A stretch of DNA of 64,000 nucleotides from Lotus japonicus (GCF_012489685.1 NC_080046.1:38899176-38963175); one strand, 5' to 3'. Positions 11,084 through 23,965 are shown, counted from the stretch's first letter. Notes: generated by a model from the letters alone, not told the origin. Made by a program: numbers and translations.

Positions 11084-12164
11084 TAAATATTATCATTAAA
11101 ATGCAGCATGCTTATAGGGTCATTAACTTGTACATGTGTCAAGAAAATGGATTCTAAGAACTGAATCATGCACATCTTAATTACGAGCAACTCTAAAGAC
11201 ACCTTAAGAGCACAACTATGAAGATAAGGATCATGCTGAAATTAATATCTGATATTGTTCAAAGAAAGGACTCGCCATCCATTCAATTTCTCCGACAGAG
11301 AACAAAACAAGATGAGAAACTACAAGCAATCTAAAAAATAAATGAATAAGCTTGTTACTGGTTAGCTTCAAGTTAACAGAAAACTCCCTTTTTATTCTAT
11401 AATGACATAAGCATCAAATAATCAAGTTATATTTTTTACTAGATAATGGACGTTATAGAAGCAATTTGAAGATACATTACCAATTGATCTTTTCATGCTT
11501 GCTATAAAAGGTGAAAGATATAACTGATTTGCATTTTGATGTTTATATTGTACAGGGAAGAAGAGTAGCAAGTTTAGAAGAAACCAACTTCTGGTTTCAA
11601 AACCCAAAGACTAATTCCATCCTTGTCTAATTTATTAACCAAAAGTTCAGTTAGACCACAGGGAGGGACAGGTATCTCTTCTTATCACACCACTGAAATT
11701 TCTATGCATAAATAAATTGTCTCTTTCCTAGCTACAAACCACAATTGATAAAATGGGTAAATAAACATGGTGTTGAGAATGAGAAGGTATCTTTGCAAGA
11801 AGTAACTCCATGGGAGTTAGAGGTCATGTCCTGTATTTCACAATATGAAATATCACTTTTCTTGGCCATGAATTCAGCTACCTATAATGAACAAGAATAA
11901 ATTATTTTTGCTTTCGGGTAGCAATTACTCACCAAGTTGAAAATCAATATGCAGTCACAATTTAAAATAACCTTTGGAAGAACAAAATGCAGATCTGAGC
12001 TCAAGTCTTAGACCGTGGGAGGTTCTTGGTGGAATTCTTAGGGTTAGAGGAGGACCCATCCTGTGTCAGAGATCGACCCGGTTCTGTGTTTCGGGTTTGG
12101 TTGAGTTGAAGTTGAAACTTTGAAGTGGTAGCTGTAAGGAACTTTGATCGGTTTTGGCCTTTTG
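11084..12164. other. Intergenic, nothing identified
   Basis: AT-rich DNA with no convincing coding potential, RNA gene or repeat structure. Confidence 0.5.
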
Positions 12165-12173
12165 GGTAACGTG

Positions 12174-12328
12174 GAGTAATGTTACTTACACACCTCTCTT
12201 TTGAAGAGGTGGAATGATGCGAGAGAGAGAAAGTATAAGATGTGATAGATGGTAAGAGGAGAGAGATAGAAATAAAAAGAGGTGAAAATGAAGTGTTTTA
12301 AAAATGAGGTTGTATATATCATTACTGG
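12174..12328. mobile_element. Mutator-type MITE (about 155 bp)
   Basis: Ends are imperfect inverted repeats: left AGTAATGTTACTTACACACC, right (complement) AGTAATGATATATACAACC. The element is bracketed by the direct repeat GGTAACGTG at 12165-12173 and 12329-12337, a 9-bp target-site duplication typical of Mutator-like insertions. The interior is purine-rich with GAGAGA blocks and has no gene. Confidence 0.7.
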
Positions 12329-12337
12329 GGTAACGTG

Positions 12338-13408
12338 CTTTCCCGCTTTGTCCGTTTTGACTTTGGAATTTTTTATTTTATTTTTCACATGGCCAACTCT
12401 GTTCGGGGTGGTTGTAAGTTTATGGTTTATGATTTTCAAATGTCTTTTTCAAAACGAAACACGTTCGGATAAATTGGTTTCGAACTGGTTTTTACCAAAC
12501 TTTCTAAACGGTTTTACTTTAATTTGCAGAACCAGAAAAAAAGGTTTCTCCATTTTGGTTTCGTTTTTTGAAAGTGCCCCGTACTTGCGGAAGTCAGTTG
12601 CTCTGGTTTAAATCTCCACAGCCAAGTAGGCACTTTTTATCTCTCTTCCTTCATCCAATATTTCTTGTCATCACGCCTCCTGTAATTTGGATAGAAATGG
12701 CATCGAACGGATGACAACGCCATGCCAGTCGGTGGAATACTGCAATCCTCCAATTTTATGTGCGACCATGAAAGTATATTTAAGAAATGCAGTTTTGTTA
12801 TAATTTATATGTGTAGTTTTTTTTTACAGCCATATATGTGTATCTTACAAGCCATGATTAGAAGATTTTTTTTTATTGACTAGGGCAGATGCGAATTTCT
12901 CTTATGTGGGGTTGCAAGAGTTGTTAAAATATTAAAAAATAAAACTAAAACCAATTTTTGTTTTGAAAATTTTCAAAACTTAAAACTAACAACCACCCCG
13001 AACTGGGCCTTAGTTTTAGTCATTAGTCTAATTTAATTACAAGACTAGTCTCTCATATTCCCTTTCATTTGCGACGTTAGTCTTTCTGTCTAATTATTAA
13101 CGAAGGAGGCTTATGTGGCAAGTCTCTGGGAATGTGGCACTGCCACTAGAGAGTGAGAGAGAGACGCACATGCCTTCCACCTGACCCTCCAACCAGCCAA
13201 CATAAACCATTTTCCCCAATTATGAAACCCTAGGGATCGAAATTGCATAACCTAAAAAAGAAAGGAGGAAGCAGAGCTGGCGGCAGAAAAGAGCTCATAG
13301 ATGCGAAGAAGATGACGAACTCGAAGCAGACGCACTAGAGGAATGGAGGACACAATTACATTTATTAAGAAAAAATTTCTTACCATAACCCATATGTTTC
13401 ATTTCCCC
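12338..13408. other. Intergenic, nothing identified
   Basis: AT-rich with scattered GA-rich pieces (13145-13165). No coding evidence. Confidence 0.5.
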
Positions 13409-13841
13409 TACTTGGTTACATACAAAACTAGTAGCAACAACATTGCGAACATGGCAATTGCCAAGCACACATGCAACTGCCTTTGTGTCTTCCTCATCTC
13501 AACAATTTTCCTTCTTAGTACTCCTACAAGCTTGTCTTTCCTATACCCCTAGAAAACCATCAACTTCGTCTAACCATTTAAAGAACCTGCACTACTTCTT
13601 ACCATATACCTGAAAAAGTGGAAAACATAGTTAATTCACAACTATAAGGAGTTAAAAGTAGGTTGTTATGAGGTACCTTGTACAACCCACACCATAAAAC
13701 ACTCTTCCATGGTTAATTGGTGTCCCTCATGCTACAAGGGGAGTTTCAACTCAATAATTGCACCTAAGCTTCAGTGGCTTGAACCTGTTTCGCCTTCCAG
13801 ATCCAAAAAAATGAAGAGGAAGTTTCACTAAATCCTCCCAT
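13409..13841 (-). pseudogene. GRF-type zinc-finger protein pseudogene
   Basis: Plant GRF-zinc-finger proteins have a short Cys-rich GRF motif and a C-terminal coiled coil plus membrane helix. On the minus strand, a first exon (about 13841-13690) begins MGGFSE and reads, with frame changes, to RRNRFKPLKLRCN and GRVFYGVG. A second exon reads CRFFKWLDEVDGF, then KIVEMRKTQRQLHVCLAIA and a hydrophobic FAMLLLLVLY tail ending at TAG (complement 13409-13411). Several stops and at least two frameshifts interrupt it. Confidence 0.6.
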
Positions 13842-14363
13842 AAGTTTCGAACTCAGACTTCCTTAGCGGCTTCAACCTTCTTCCTCGCGACTTGCTTCTT
13901 GTAACACCCCTACTTTCAGTGGTCACAGCTAATAACCTGCTAAAATAATTATACAATCTTTTCCAAAAGAAATCATAAGAGTGAGTACTTTTTTTTCAAA
14001 GGCATTTCCAAAACATGTCATGCATACTCCCAACTATAAATAAACTTACAAAAAGCCTTGAACAAGGCAGTTGCAGCAGATGATTCATGAGGATTGATGA
14101 AAGACATCACGCGAAGCTCCTTTTGCCATTACCCAAGTACTCCTCAGTAATGTAAAACTCATTACGAATTACACTTTCTTTAAAATAACTGCGCTGATAG
14201 TATCAATAATATCTTGGCTCGTATATTGGTAGTATTTTTTTTTTTTGATAAGCTATATTATATTGGTAGTATCTGATTTCTTAATTTAAGATGGGAGGCA
14301 AGGTGAGGATCAACAAGCTCATTCTTCATCTCCTCCAGCGCGAAATATTTATTTGTGTTTAAA
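13842..14363. other. Intergenic; contains a segment repeated at 42.6 kb
   Basis: 14206-14285 (ATATCTTGGCTCGTATATTG and TAAGCTATATTATATTGGTA) recurs in the same orientation at about 42622-42700. A TGTAACACCCC motif at 13901 resembles the end of the LTR found at 17666 but lacks matching downstream sequence. No gene seen. Confidence 0.45.
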
Positions 14364-14949
14364 CTAGTGTTTTTTTCCCACTCATTGCACGGGAATATGT
14401 CTATTGTATTTGAGGAAAAATTTTTTAAAATTTTAATGGATTATAATCTCAACACTACATATTTTATTTTTAATTGTGGATAATGAGAAAAAATAAAAGA
14501 AAATTTACGGGATTCCTGTAAATATGTAGTAAATTAGGCTTGTGACTTTTCATAATTTAAAGAGGTAATGAAAACGGTTTCAAGATTTGTTTTGGAAATA
14601 AATTTAGTAAGGAGTAATCTAGGTAAATCTTAGATAATTAGGGCAAATCTTTTAAAATTCGGTTTCAAGATAAAATAACACAACAGAAGAGAAATTATTC
14701 AAATTAAATTTCCAACTCATGAACTTGAAGATATAAAAAAAATATCGCATCAGTAATAATTTTTTTGGATGATTTGGTTTTAAATCAAAATAGGTCAAGA
14801 TTGATTTGATTTTGAAATAAAATATGTCAAGATTTTATTTAGTAATTAAGGCGTGTCACATGTCAAAAGAAGAGAAGCTCAAAGGAGAATTAATCTAGGA
14901 GTGGCACCTCATTAAATTAGCGTGATGGAAGTTATTCTTTTTTAATATA
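14364..14949 (-). mobile_element. Short non-autonomous Helitron
   Basis: The 3' end, read on the minus strand, is a CCCGTGCAATGAGTGGG hairpin followed by AAAAAAACACTAG and host T, the classic Helitron CTAG|T terminus. The 5' end at 14949 reads TATATTAAAAAAGAATAAC and matches the TATATTAGAAAAGAAGAAC starts at 35.1, 39.1 and 42.1 kb. The interior (14390-14690) is an inverted copy of 40590-40850. Length about 586 bp, no gene. Confidence 0.7.
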
Positions 14950-15320
14950 CTAGTGTTTTTTTACTTGCGCGTTGCACGAGGAATATGTCTATTGTATTTG
15001 ATACGTCAATTAATACATTGATTAATAAAAATATATTAAACAACAGATGAAATAAAAAAGTCAGAAATGCTAAGCAAAGTGGACAAAAAGACTTCTCTTC
15101 TAAGTCTAATTGAGATCAACAGGAACTTGTTTCACATTCTTCTTGAACTTGAAGACAATAGTACAAATCATAGATATAAGGAATTACCAACATATTAATC
15201 CTAAAAAAATGAATGTGATAGTAGAACAAATCAAGATTGTGAAAGATAAATCATAAAGTATGACATTATTGTGTTTATTCCAAGTCATCCAAGTTTGAAT
15301 CAATATTACAGGGTACCTAC
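14950..15320 (-). mobile_element. Helitron 3' region abutting the previous Helitron
   Basis: Begins (minus-strand 3' end) with CTCGTGCAACGCGCAAG hairpin text, then TAAAAAAACACTAG at 14950. About 370 bp are an inverted, diverged copy of 38690-39067. The end touches the 5' start of the 14364-14949 element with no spacer, giving a head-to-tail junction CTAG|TATATTA. Its own 5' end was not found. Confidence 0.65.
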
Positions 15321-17335
15321 AAAATATATGACACTCAATTATTATATGTCAGTATAAAACATTTTTAGAATAACAGTGCACAACCATTAAACTCATTCTT
15401 TTTATATTGCTTTACTAATGAATTTATGAAAATAATTATCTAAAATTTTAAGAGTTAACTACTATGCAGTACAGTACAGGAAATCTTTTAAGGTTAAAAA
15501 AGTCAACCAAAGGTAGGTATAGGGATGCATTCTTGAGTAACCTGCCAACTTCTAAAACTTGGAAAGGAACATAGCAAGAGAAAGTTGGCAGATAGAGAAT
15601 TGTAACAAAAATAAAATAACAAATCCAAATTTTCTTACAAATGAGAAGTAGATAGAGAAAACCAATCAAGCCTACATCAAATTTTTCCTGATAGATCGTA
15701 ACACCGACTTAAGCGATATCGTGTAAGTCTCAAAGGTCATCACACAAAGGTCATCACACAAATCAGCAATGGGATTAAACTCATCTTAAACAAAGTGATA
15801 TGAAATCCTCGTCAAATAATACATAGCTCAAAACCCATTACAATTCCCATTACAAACGGGTAACAGACACAATAATATGGATTCACCGCATTAGACTATT
15901 CACTATCAATTCATCTCAATTGGAGAAACAAAAAACCTGGCAAACATGATATTTCATTAGAGCACAGAGCATGCCAAAAACTATATTATAATTCAAGGAA
16001 TAAAACCACATTCTTCACATCAAACCCAATCCGGAAGCTGATCAGATTTCAATATCAATCCTGTTGCTTTAATCGTGTATCAAAATCAAAGATGGTCACG
16101 TAAAGATAGGATTCTCAACTGTGGCAATCAAGTAAAATAGCTCCTCTAGAAGGCTCTGCCAGCTCATGAGTGTGCTCATGTATCTGAGTATCAATATTAG
16201 AATTGTCTCTTCTTACCCCTTCTCTTCAACCTTGAGATAGGCCGGGTTTAGTTGGTGAAGAAAAACTCAACCTTAGCTCTTAAATCATCACACTCACTCT
16301 GTGCTTGTTCCATGGACTAGGGCTCTCTCTTTTCTCATCTGCACCAACTCAACCTCAGTCTGTTTATGTTTTTCCTCCAACCCTGCATCAGTAGAGCACA
16401 TTGTTAACTTATAGGCTTCTAAATTGTATATTTCGTCCAACCTTGCTGAGCAAACTGATGAACCTATTTTAAGGTATATATTTGATGAAGTAAGAAGGTA
16501 TCACACTATGAATTGAGTTTCTAACTTTGATTTCTAATTAAAATATCAAATGAAATTTCCTTCCAAACCAGCAGTTTTTTTTTTTTAATTTTATTCTTCA
16601 TGCTGAGATAATCTAATTATTTGTATCAAAAAATAAGCTAATCATTGAGGGAATGAGAGAAGCAAATTCTAAAACACCATGATGGATTTTTTAATTCTGT
16701 TGGTTTGAAATTTTCTCTAACCACCATGATAAATGTAAATAAAAGACCCATTTATGCACCACATGTTACCAATTATAGCCATAAACATGAAAAAATAGGA
16801 GTTAGAAAATTGAGACTTGCGTCCTATTAAATTACTTACCATTGAAAATCTTATAATTGATGGTACACATATAATTGATTTAGGAACAAAGCTAGCTCTT
16901 TCCCTTTCAGTTTTGTTTTATTTTTGTGTCTCCTTTTCTGGTATGCTTTTAACATGATTCTTCATGTATCAAGTAGCCATATATCTAACATGTTACTTTT
17001 TTATGTCTGAACTTTTAATAAATAAAGGAACCCAACTGCAATGACCCTCCATACATGCTTTTAGTGGCCACCTGCTTGAGAATTAGCAGCAAAAAATGGT
17101 GTAGTAGTGTGACAGCAATGTCATGCATAACCCAGAGTCCTGCCAAACAATTTGACCCCTGAAAAATAATTTTAAGCGTGTGGCAGCAATAATTCAAAAT
17201 AGATAGTCAAAGAAAAATTCCAAAACACTTTTTTCTTCCTCTGAATACTATGACTCTATGAGAATAAGTGCATCATATGTTACTTACACTTCCAACCTCA
17301 TGTAAGAAAAATTAATGATAATTAAAAATGCCTTC
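15321..17335. other. AT-rich sequence, mostly unidentified
   Basis: It may include the rest of the minus-strand Helitron. Around 16240-16400 the minus strand can be read, with a frame change, as a charged coiled-coil-like peptide (EEKHKQTEVELVQMRKERA, then EQAQSECDDLRAKVEF). This could be a fragment of a gag-like or other coiled-coil protein. No other signal. Confidence 0.35.
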
Positions 17336-17354
17336 AAGAAATATAGTATTAAAA
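17336..17354 (+). repeat. LINE target-site duplication, left copy
   Basis: AAGAAATATAGTATTAAAA, identical to 31858-31876. A 19-bp duplication fits target-primed reverse transcription. Confidence 0.9.
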
Positions 17355-17665
17355 GTTGGTGACCCCACTAAACCTGTGGTATTTGGAGTCCAACAATTTG
17401 TTGAAGAAAAAGCGCAGGAACACATGCAATGTTTGCCAGAACAAAATGTTCCAATGTCCAGAGAAGGGGGTGGTGCCACCCCAGGAGGCGAATGATCATC
17501 ATGCACCTCATGCTCCACCTCTGGGTCAAAGAGGTCACATTCAATTAGTAGTTTAATGATTGGATTTGAAGAATTTAAAATTCTATCCTGGAATGTGAGA
17601 GGAGCCATGCACAGTGATGGCCAATTGTTCCTGCGGGATATGGTGCGTTGTAAAAGACCTGATGT

Positions 17666-20600
17666 TGTAACACCCCGATTTCGGTGGCGTCACTTTAGTA
17701 ACCAAAAGTAAACTTAATGCGGAAAAACGTGAATATTTTTTTTTTTGATAATAACTAAGACAAGACTGAATTAAATAAAACCCAAAAGCGAAAAGCAACA
17801 GAACTAATGTACAATATATAATACAGCCCCCGCTGTAAGGAGCAACCTCGTCACGAGTAAACCTCCAGTGACGGGTAATAGAAGAGTAGCGCCCGTAGGC
17901 AATATATACAAACCAAATGAAAAGGGTGAAGTGTCCGCAACACCATCCCTCAAAACTGAGAATGAGCTGGCCCATCGGCCTGAAACAAGATCTCCTATGT
18001 CCAACCAACTCTCTGTGATTCCCGTAAAGAAACCACACAAAAAGCTATAGGTGGGAAACTACCCTGTCCCCAAAGAAAACAAATGATGTTCAGAGCTAAG
18101 ACTCTACTCCTACACTAATCCCATCTCGAGGAGCTCACACCAGCACTAAAACCTACATGCTAGCATGATCGTCGTCCGGATTCGAAATCCAGAACGACCT
18201 AGTCTATGTACACCATCCGTCCTCCTCTCACAACCGCGATACGCTCCAGTTCCCGCATCTCAACCCTAGTTCCTCCCGAAGGATGAACCATCATGAATCA
18301 GCCCGCCGAAGACATCTGACAAAGGGCGTTTGTTCGCCAAAGCACACACAGAAGACGCGAGGGTCAACTCCAAAGAATTATATAAATAATACCACCAATA
18401 GATACCGATAAAAGATTAGCCACTTAGGCTTATAACTAGGGATAACATCCTAGGGTTGCATTATTCCACAAAGAATATAACGACTGTAAATCACAGTTAA
18501 CATGCATCAAGTAGAACTACCAAGTATCAAACACACTCATCAACTAAGTCAGTATGCATGTTGCATGAAATGATATGCAGGTTAACCCAGTCAACCAATA
18601 TGCAATCCGGAACGGATGGACATCAAACGGATCAATCCTAGCACCAGCAACGGTGGGACCATTCTGCCCGCGTGCCTCTTACACCAAACATAGGTATGGA
18701 CATCAAACGAGTCAATCCTAGCACCAGCAACGGTGGGACCATTCTGCTCGCGTGCCTCTGGGATGAACATCAACCGGATCAATCCTAGCACCAGCAACGG
18801 TGGGACCATTCTGCCCGCGTGTCTCTTACACCAAACCAAGGTAGCCAGATCAGCCATAACCCGTAGGTCTGCCATTTCGGTCTGCTACTAAGAGTCACCT
18901 AGTAGCGCTCTTACGCGGAAATCCTGGTCTTATAACCAATTTTGGAATCCGCCGTGGTCAGGTATCTCGCCGTGTTTAAACCACTTAATGAGTGCATGCA
19001 ATGCAGTGATTAGCCAAACAACGTCTCCGACCTCACTCGACACGTCGCCACGTGTTCTAGCTAAATTAATGTCTCTAAAAGCTTACCCTAAGGTAAAGTC
19101 GATTCTGCGACAAAAGACACTTCTTCACATCAACATAGTAACTCATGATGATCTCCAAATCATCCGACTCATCTCAATCCGATGGTCACAACTGCTCAAC
19201 TAGCACAGAGTATTACACTCTCGGAAACTAACGGTTTCCCGGACTTATCCCCAGGATAGCCCAACAACGCATAGCTACTCCAACAGCACAAGAGCATCAA
19301 CATACTCAACACTTCTCAGCTTCCTCAACGATTGGATCCGACGACACTTCTCGTTTTCCAAAGACTAAGATTTGCATCCGAAGCTTCCTTTCGAGTTTAT
19401 TATCATTAATTGAAGATTTAGAGGTTGTTTAATGTCTTATGAGTTTTCTTTTCAAAATAATATCCTTTTTAGTCTTATCGCAAATCCTATAAGTTCTCGG
19501 GATCTCCCAATCCCCAAATGACACCAGAGAATGTCTCGATCCATGAAACACCATAACAAGGTCCGAATCTCATTCGTCCTATCAAACTTTCTCAAAATTC
19601 TCAAAATAAAATCGGCATGACCTGCCCGCTATTCTCACTTTTCAGAAACTCAGATTTCATTGCATAACCATAAATAACTCAGCACAATCAATCAACATGC
19701 CATATATCAACATATTAAGCAATAACCACATAGCACTTAGCATATAAAGCATGCACCACACATCCTAGATTACCCACATAGCACATAGCATGTAAGTCAA
19801 TCTCAAAAACATTCAGTAGATGAATCATCTACATTGTCAGCCGAAGCCTCAGAAAACATTTTCCAATCACACACAATCCAGTGCATAAACAGTAAACAAT
19901 GTCGAAAACATCGACCCTAAGCATTAACTAGAGATTCAGTGAGAAGCCCTCACCTGTAGATTCTCCAGGACGATCTCCTAACACTTGTTCACAATCAAAG
20001 GCTTGCTCCTCTGGGAATTCCTCAAAATCACCTTTAGAGCAAAACCACAGAAATACTATCAGAATCTATCGAAAACTAAGCTATCGATACTTACTAAGGT
20101 TACTCGAAGTAATCTATACTCTAAGGTACGATAATCTAGCGCGAAAGGACAAGTTTTCGGAAAAGGAAATTTCCTCCTCCCCCCTTAATAGGTTCGGCCA
20201 CTTTAGGTAATTAGGGAACTCGATTTTTCTTCGATCAAACTTGGTTCCTATGCTATCATTAGCCGTAACTAAGGGTATTCTGAACTCGGAAAAATTATCG
20301 GATCAAAAACTGTCGCAGGGGTATTTTGGTCATGATTTTTAACTTAGGATTTTTAAAACTGAAATCCCAAAAACCAAATTTGACAGGGACGTTACTAACG
20401 ACGTTTATGACAACTAATCCTACTAGCACTAAGCTAAGGCGATAGTTTTCAGCCTAAAGGTTGAAGCTTTACTCCAAAAACTCCAAAAATGGGTATTTAA
20501 GGCTAAAATTGATTCCGGCGGAAATCCGGCGGCATAACGGAAAATCTAATCCGGCAGAAGTGATCTTGGGCACATAAGGAAGAGGTTTAGAATCAGAAAT

Positions 20601-21561
20601 GAAACATTCAGGATAGTTTTGCAAAAACCCATAAACTATCAGCTCAGAAAAGTCTACAGAAAAGCTATGGAAAAAGCGATCAGAGGTAAGGATTAGCGAC
20701 TATACCTCGAAACCTTGAAGCAGCAACTGATTGATCGACGATCAAGCAAGGATTGAACAAAATCTCTTCCTCCTTCTTCTTCTTCTTGGCCGCGGGTTTG
20801 GGTGGGGAAAATGGTGGAAAATTTGTGTTTTTCTTCCTTTCTTGGCTATATATAGAGGTTGGCAAAACGCGGTAAAATGAAAGTTTCGCGAATCTGATTT
20901 TTCCGGCGTCATTCTCCATGAATTCTAAGATAGGTTTTGGCGAAAGAATTCCAAAACTAAAAAGAGGTCTCCTTGTATTTTTGGCAACTAATGCATAGTC
21001 GGTATAAAACTATTTTACTCGATAAGTTGCTTTTTGCATCGGATGTCGGAATGGAAAACTTCCTTCTGAAGAAAGATTGAAATCATCAAGAGAAATGGGT
21101 GTACGCGTGTAGAATATTCATTTGAAGCTCTGAATAGAAAAAGTCTTCATAGTCGGGTGATTCTAGGGTTTTGAAATACCAGAGATTCGGTTTCGGCAAA
21201 CTTCCGATGATTGGAATCGGACGTTCGTAGATCCTAGAGTTTCGCCTCGAAACGATTGTGATATATGGAAAAAGAGAAGTTCTAACATTTCTCTGAAGAT
21301 TTTTGGAATTAACTTCCGTCGTGCCTAAAAGTGAAAACTAGCTATATACTAGGGTTTCTGACCTAGGTTTAAGCGTAAAACGATCGTGCTATATCTTTTA
21401 TCGATCATAATGCAATCCTTGAACTTTTCCTGAACTTTCTCCTTCATAAATATATTCCTTCCGATAAACTCTCGTTCAGGTTTTCCTTCACGATACGTCA
21501 AGCCTAATCGTAAATGGAAATCTCTTCCACTTATTCTAAGCTTAAAAACTTGGGTCTCACA
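17666..21561 (-). repeat. 3' LTR of the TR-GAG element (3896 bp)
   Basis: Starts (plus strand) TGTAACACCCCG and ends GGGTCTCACA. Differs from the other LTR at about ten positions noticed by eye (for example near 17829, 18163, 20215, 20897 and 21182). A CTATATATAG TATA-like site lies at about 20844-20853, roughly 710 bp into the LTR as read on the minus strand. Open frames inside are not conserved genes. Confidence 0.93.
18613..18842. repeat. Three-unit tandem repeat within the LTR (also 24914-25143)
   Basis: About 75-bp units, each with TCAATCCTAGCACCAGCAAC and GGTGGGACCATTCTG, occur three times with small changes. Both LTRs hold the same array, so it predates this insertion. Confidence 0.85.
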
Positions 21562-22478
21562 TTACTACCCTCCAAAAAGAAAGTTTCGTCCTCGAAACTT
21601 AAGGTCCGGCAAAAGTTCTGAATATTGTTCCCTTGATCTTTTCCTCCAATTCCCTATAGCACCGTCCGTGTCTTTGTTCCGAATAACTTTCACTAAAGCA
21701 CTTTGCTTTCCCTTTGATTTGTTTCACTCTTCTAGTCCCCATGTTGATCGACGGCGCCTCAAAAGACATATCATCTTCCAACTCTATGTTGTTCGGTTCG
21801 ACCACTTGCGTTGGGTCTCCGTTGGAAATAATATTTGTTGGCATTCGTGCAATCGCACAACCTTAACCCCTTGCTCCTTTGCTTCTGTTCGTCCAAAATG
21901 CTGATTAGAAACTCGGTACTCCTCTATGTTCCGGAGTGAATGCTCAACTTGACCTTGTGATGTTCACTCATGATCCAAACTCAACTCGGTCGCTTGATAA
22001 CTCCTAGACGAAATACTGCGTTGGAATCTAATAGTCCATTAACGTCACTTCCAACTTCGTAACTATCGTCACTCGCACCACGAAATCAATCTTCTACTTA
22101 GTCACCGTTCAAATTTAAAACTCGACTTGAGTCTTAATACCTCGTGCATGACGAGACTCATCCCCTTAATCATCAATTCATTGACCACTCATAAGCTAAT
22201 CATCTTCTTAATATCCAACAATCCATTATTGTCGTCTTCGTCCTCAAAACATTCCTCACTCAAACCAATTTCGACTTATTGAAATCCTAAACACTTCACA
22301 CAGATCAAGACTTAACCTCTAGAAGATCAAATCATAACTATACCTCAAGGGACTTAACCAGTCATTTCGTCATCTCATCCTTCAACTTACTGTCATACAG
22401 CTCAATAGCTTGTGTCGGCTCCACAATATACTTCCGTTTAAACGTATCGGTGGAAGACTACTTCCTAGGCTTAGCATG
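21562..22478. other. Element interior downstream of gag, no pol
   Basis: On the minus strand this follows gag and runs to the polypurine tract at 21562-21583. No protease, RT or integrase motif is visible; only short open frames with no known domain. It probably serves as a 3' untranslated region of the element RNA. Confidence 0.7.
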
Positions 22479-23753
22479 TTATCCTAAACCTCGTGTACTT
22501 CTATAGTTAAAATACGAGCAATAACTGAGTAAAGTCTTAATAGATGTACTAACTATAAGGTTAAATCTCAAACAATATAAGTAAGATAGGTGTGTTGCAT
22601 GCGCTATGAGAGTAATGGAGCGTATTATACTAGAATGAGAAAGAATGGTTAGAAAGTTACCATCGTTCTTGCGCTCTCCTCTGACAAACCCCTCAGCTCT
22701 CTCACAGTCCATGGTGTAGACTCTTGCCTTAGTAGCAGGACGCTTTCCACGAGCAGTGTTCAGGGTTGGCTCCGTCTTGGGTGCTCTGCACTGACCGGCA
22801 TTATGCCCCATTCTGTTACAATTAAAGCATTTGGGCCTCGTGTCGGGACAAGCATTAACATAGTGCCCTGGCTTCCCACATCTGAAACAGGTCATCTCCC
22901 TGTTCAAAGTCCGATCTCCAGAACCACCAGCAGTACCCGTCATGGGTCTGTAAGATCCTGAAGTAAACCCTTCTCCAGCAGGACGCTGATATGGCCTCCT
23001 GCTCTGAAATTTTCCTTTGCTTTGAAAATTTTGAGAGCCCGACCTCATCGGCCCTCCAGTTCCAACACGGTTCAACCTCCTATTTTTCATCAGCTCCACT
23101 TCCGTGGCTTTCTCCACCAACGACTGAAAACGCATGATTCCTAATGGCCTAACTGAGTCCTCAATATCAGGCCTCAGTCCATTCACAAAGCGCTTGCACA
23201 TGTAGCGCTCATTCACATGGTCATGAAAGAATTGAAAATGCTTCGCCAAAGATTCCAGCTTGGAAGCAAATTCTGGTACCGACATACCTCCTTGACGGAG
23301 TGTCAGAAATTGTGACTCCCGCTCATCCCGAGCACTTGTTGGAAAATACTTTTCCAAGAACGTGGTCCGGAAAGAGTTCCAGTTGATCTCTTCATGGTTA
23401 GCTTCCATGATCCCCCTGGTGCCCTTCCACCAGTACTCAGCATCACCGAGCAGTAGATAAGTCGCCATGCCCACTTTGGCACCCTCAACAGTCTGCAGCA
23501 CGCCAAATATCTTCTCGATCTCCTGAATCCAGAGATCTGCTTTATCCGGGTCAGTACCACCAGAGAACTTAGGTGGGTTTTGCCTCCTGAAATCATTGAG
23601 GCCCTTGTTCTGGTCGAGAGTTATCTCTCTCTGACGTTGATGTTGTTCACGTGCTTCTTCAGCAGCACGCCTCATGGCGTTATCGTTTGCTTGCGCTGTC
23701 ACGGCTTGGGCCATAGTGGCCATCATCGCAGCTAATTGGTTAGTGTTCACCAT
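22479..23753 (-). CDS. Ty3-type gag polyprotein (424 aa), broken at the protease boundary
   Basis: Gag forms the virus-like particle and binds element RNA. The frame is open from ATG 23753. About residues 50-60 carry the DFRRQNPPKFSG motif. The Retrotrans_gag core spans about 90-200, with YLLLGDAEYWWKGTRG, EKYFPTSARDERE and FVNGLRPDIEDSVRPLG. Two CCHC zinc knuckles follow near 285-325 (CFRCGKPGHYVNAC and CFNCNRMGHNAGQC). After RVYTMD and GNFLTIL, where related elements enter the aspartic protease (DSGA motif), the sequence becomes unrelated and stops. So the loss of pol begins just before the protease active site. The intact frame suggests gag was kept, or that the insertion is young. Confidence 0.92.
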   Translation of the reverse strand: MVNTNQLAAMMATMAQAVTAQANDNAMRRAAEEAREQHQRQREITLDQNKGLNDFRRQNPPKFSGGTDPDKADLWIQEIEKIFGVLQTVEGAKVGMATYLLLGDAEYWWKGTRGIMEANHEEINWNSFRTTFLEKYFPTSARDERESQFLTLRQGGMSVPEFASKLESLAKHFQFFHDHVNERYMCKRFVNGLRPDIEDSVRPLGIMRFQSLVEKATEVELMKNRRLNRVGTGGPMRSGSQNFQSKGKFQSRRPYQRPAGEGFTSGSYRPMTGTAGGSGDRTLNREMTCFRCGKPGHYVNACPDTRPKCFNCNRMGHNAGQCRAPKTEPTLNTARGKRPATKARVYTMDCERAEGFVRGERKNDGNFLTILSHSSIIRSITLIAHATHLSYLYCLRFNLIVSTSIKTLLSYCSYFNYRSTRGLG

Positions 23754-23953
23754 GTTCTGTTAAGTTAAACAAACAGTTAGTACTCATCATAAGATAGCAT
23801 CTAGTATAACTATACAATATGAGTAAGCAATATCTTCAACCAATTTTTAAGCGAAAAATCGCTTGCAAACAATCAATTTTTTTACTCTTTGCAGAGTCAC
23901 ACAACCTAGCACAGAAGACCTATTCCCCAACAACTCCCGAAAGACTCGACCGT

Positions 23954-23965
23954 GCTCTGATACCA
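23954..23965 (-). promoter_or_regulatory. Primer-binding site, initiator tRNA-Met
   Basis: Minus-strand TGGTATCAGAGC, three bases from the LTR edge at 23969. Confidence 0.9.

Noticed and set aside
13901..13990. TGTAACACCCC start like the TR-GAG LTR
   Set aside because: Homology to the LTR stops after the first bases; no partner LTR or target duplication found.
17583..18040. Open frames on both strands at the LTR edge (also 24057-24351)
   Set aside because: They lie inside the LTR and are duplicated only because the LTR is; no domain and mutually overlapping.
18591..18875. 94-codon frame with repeated RHAGRMVPPLLVLG-like text
   Set aside because: It is the translation of the three-unit LTR repeat, not a gene.
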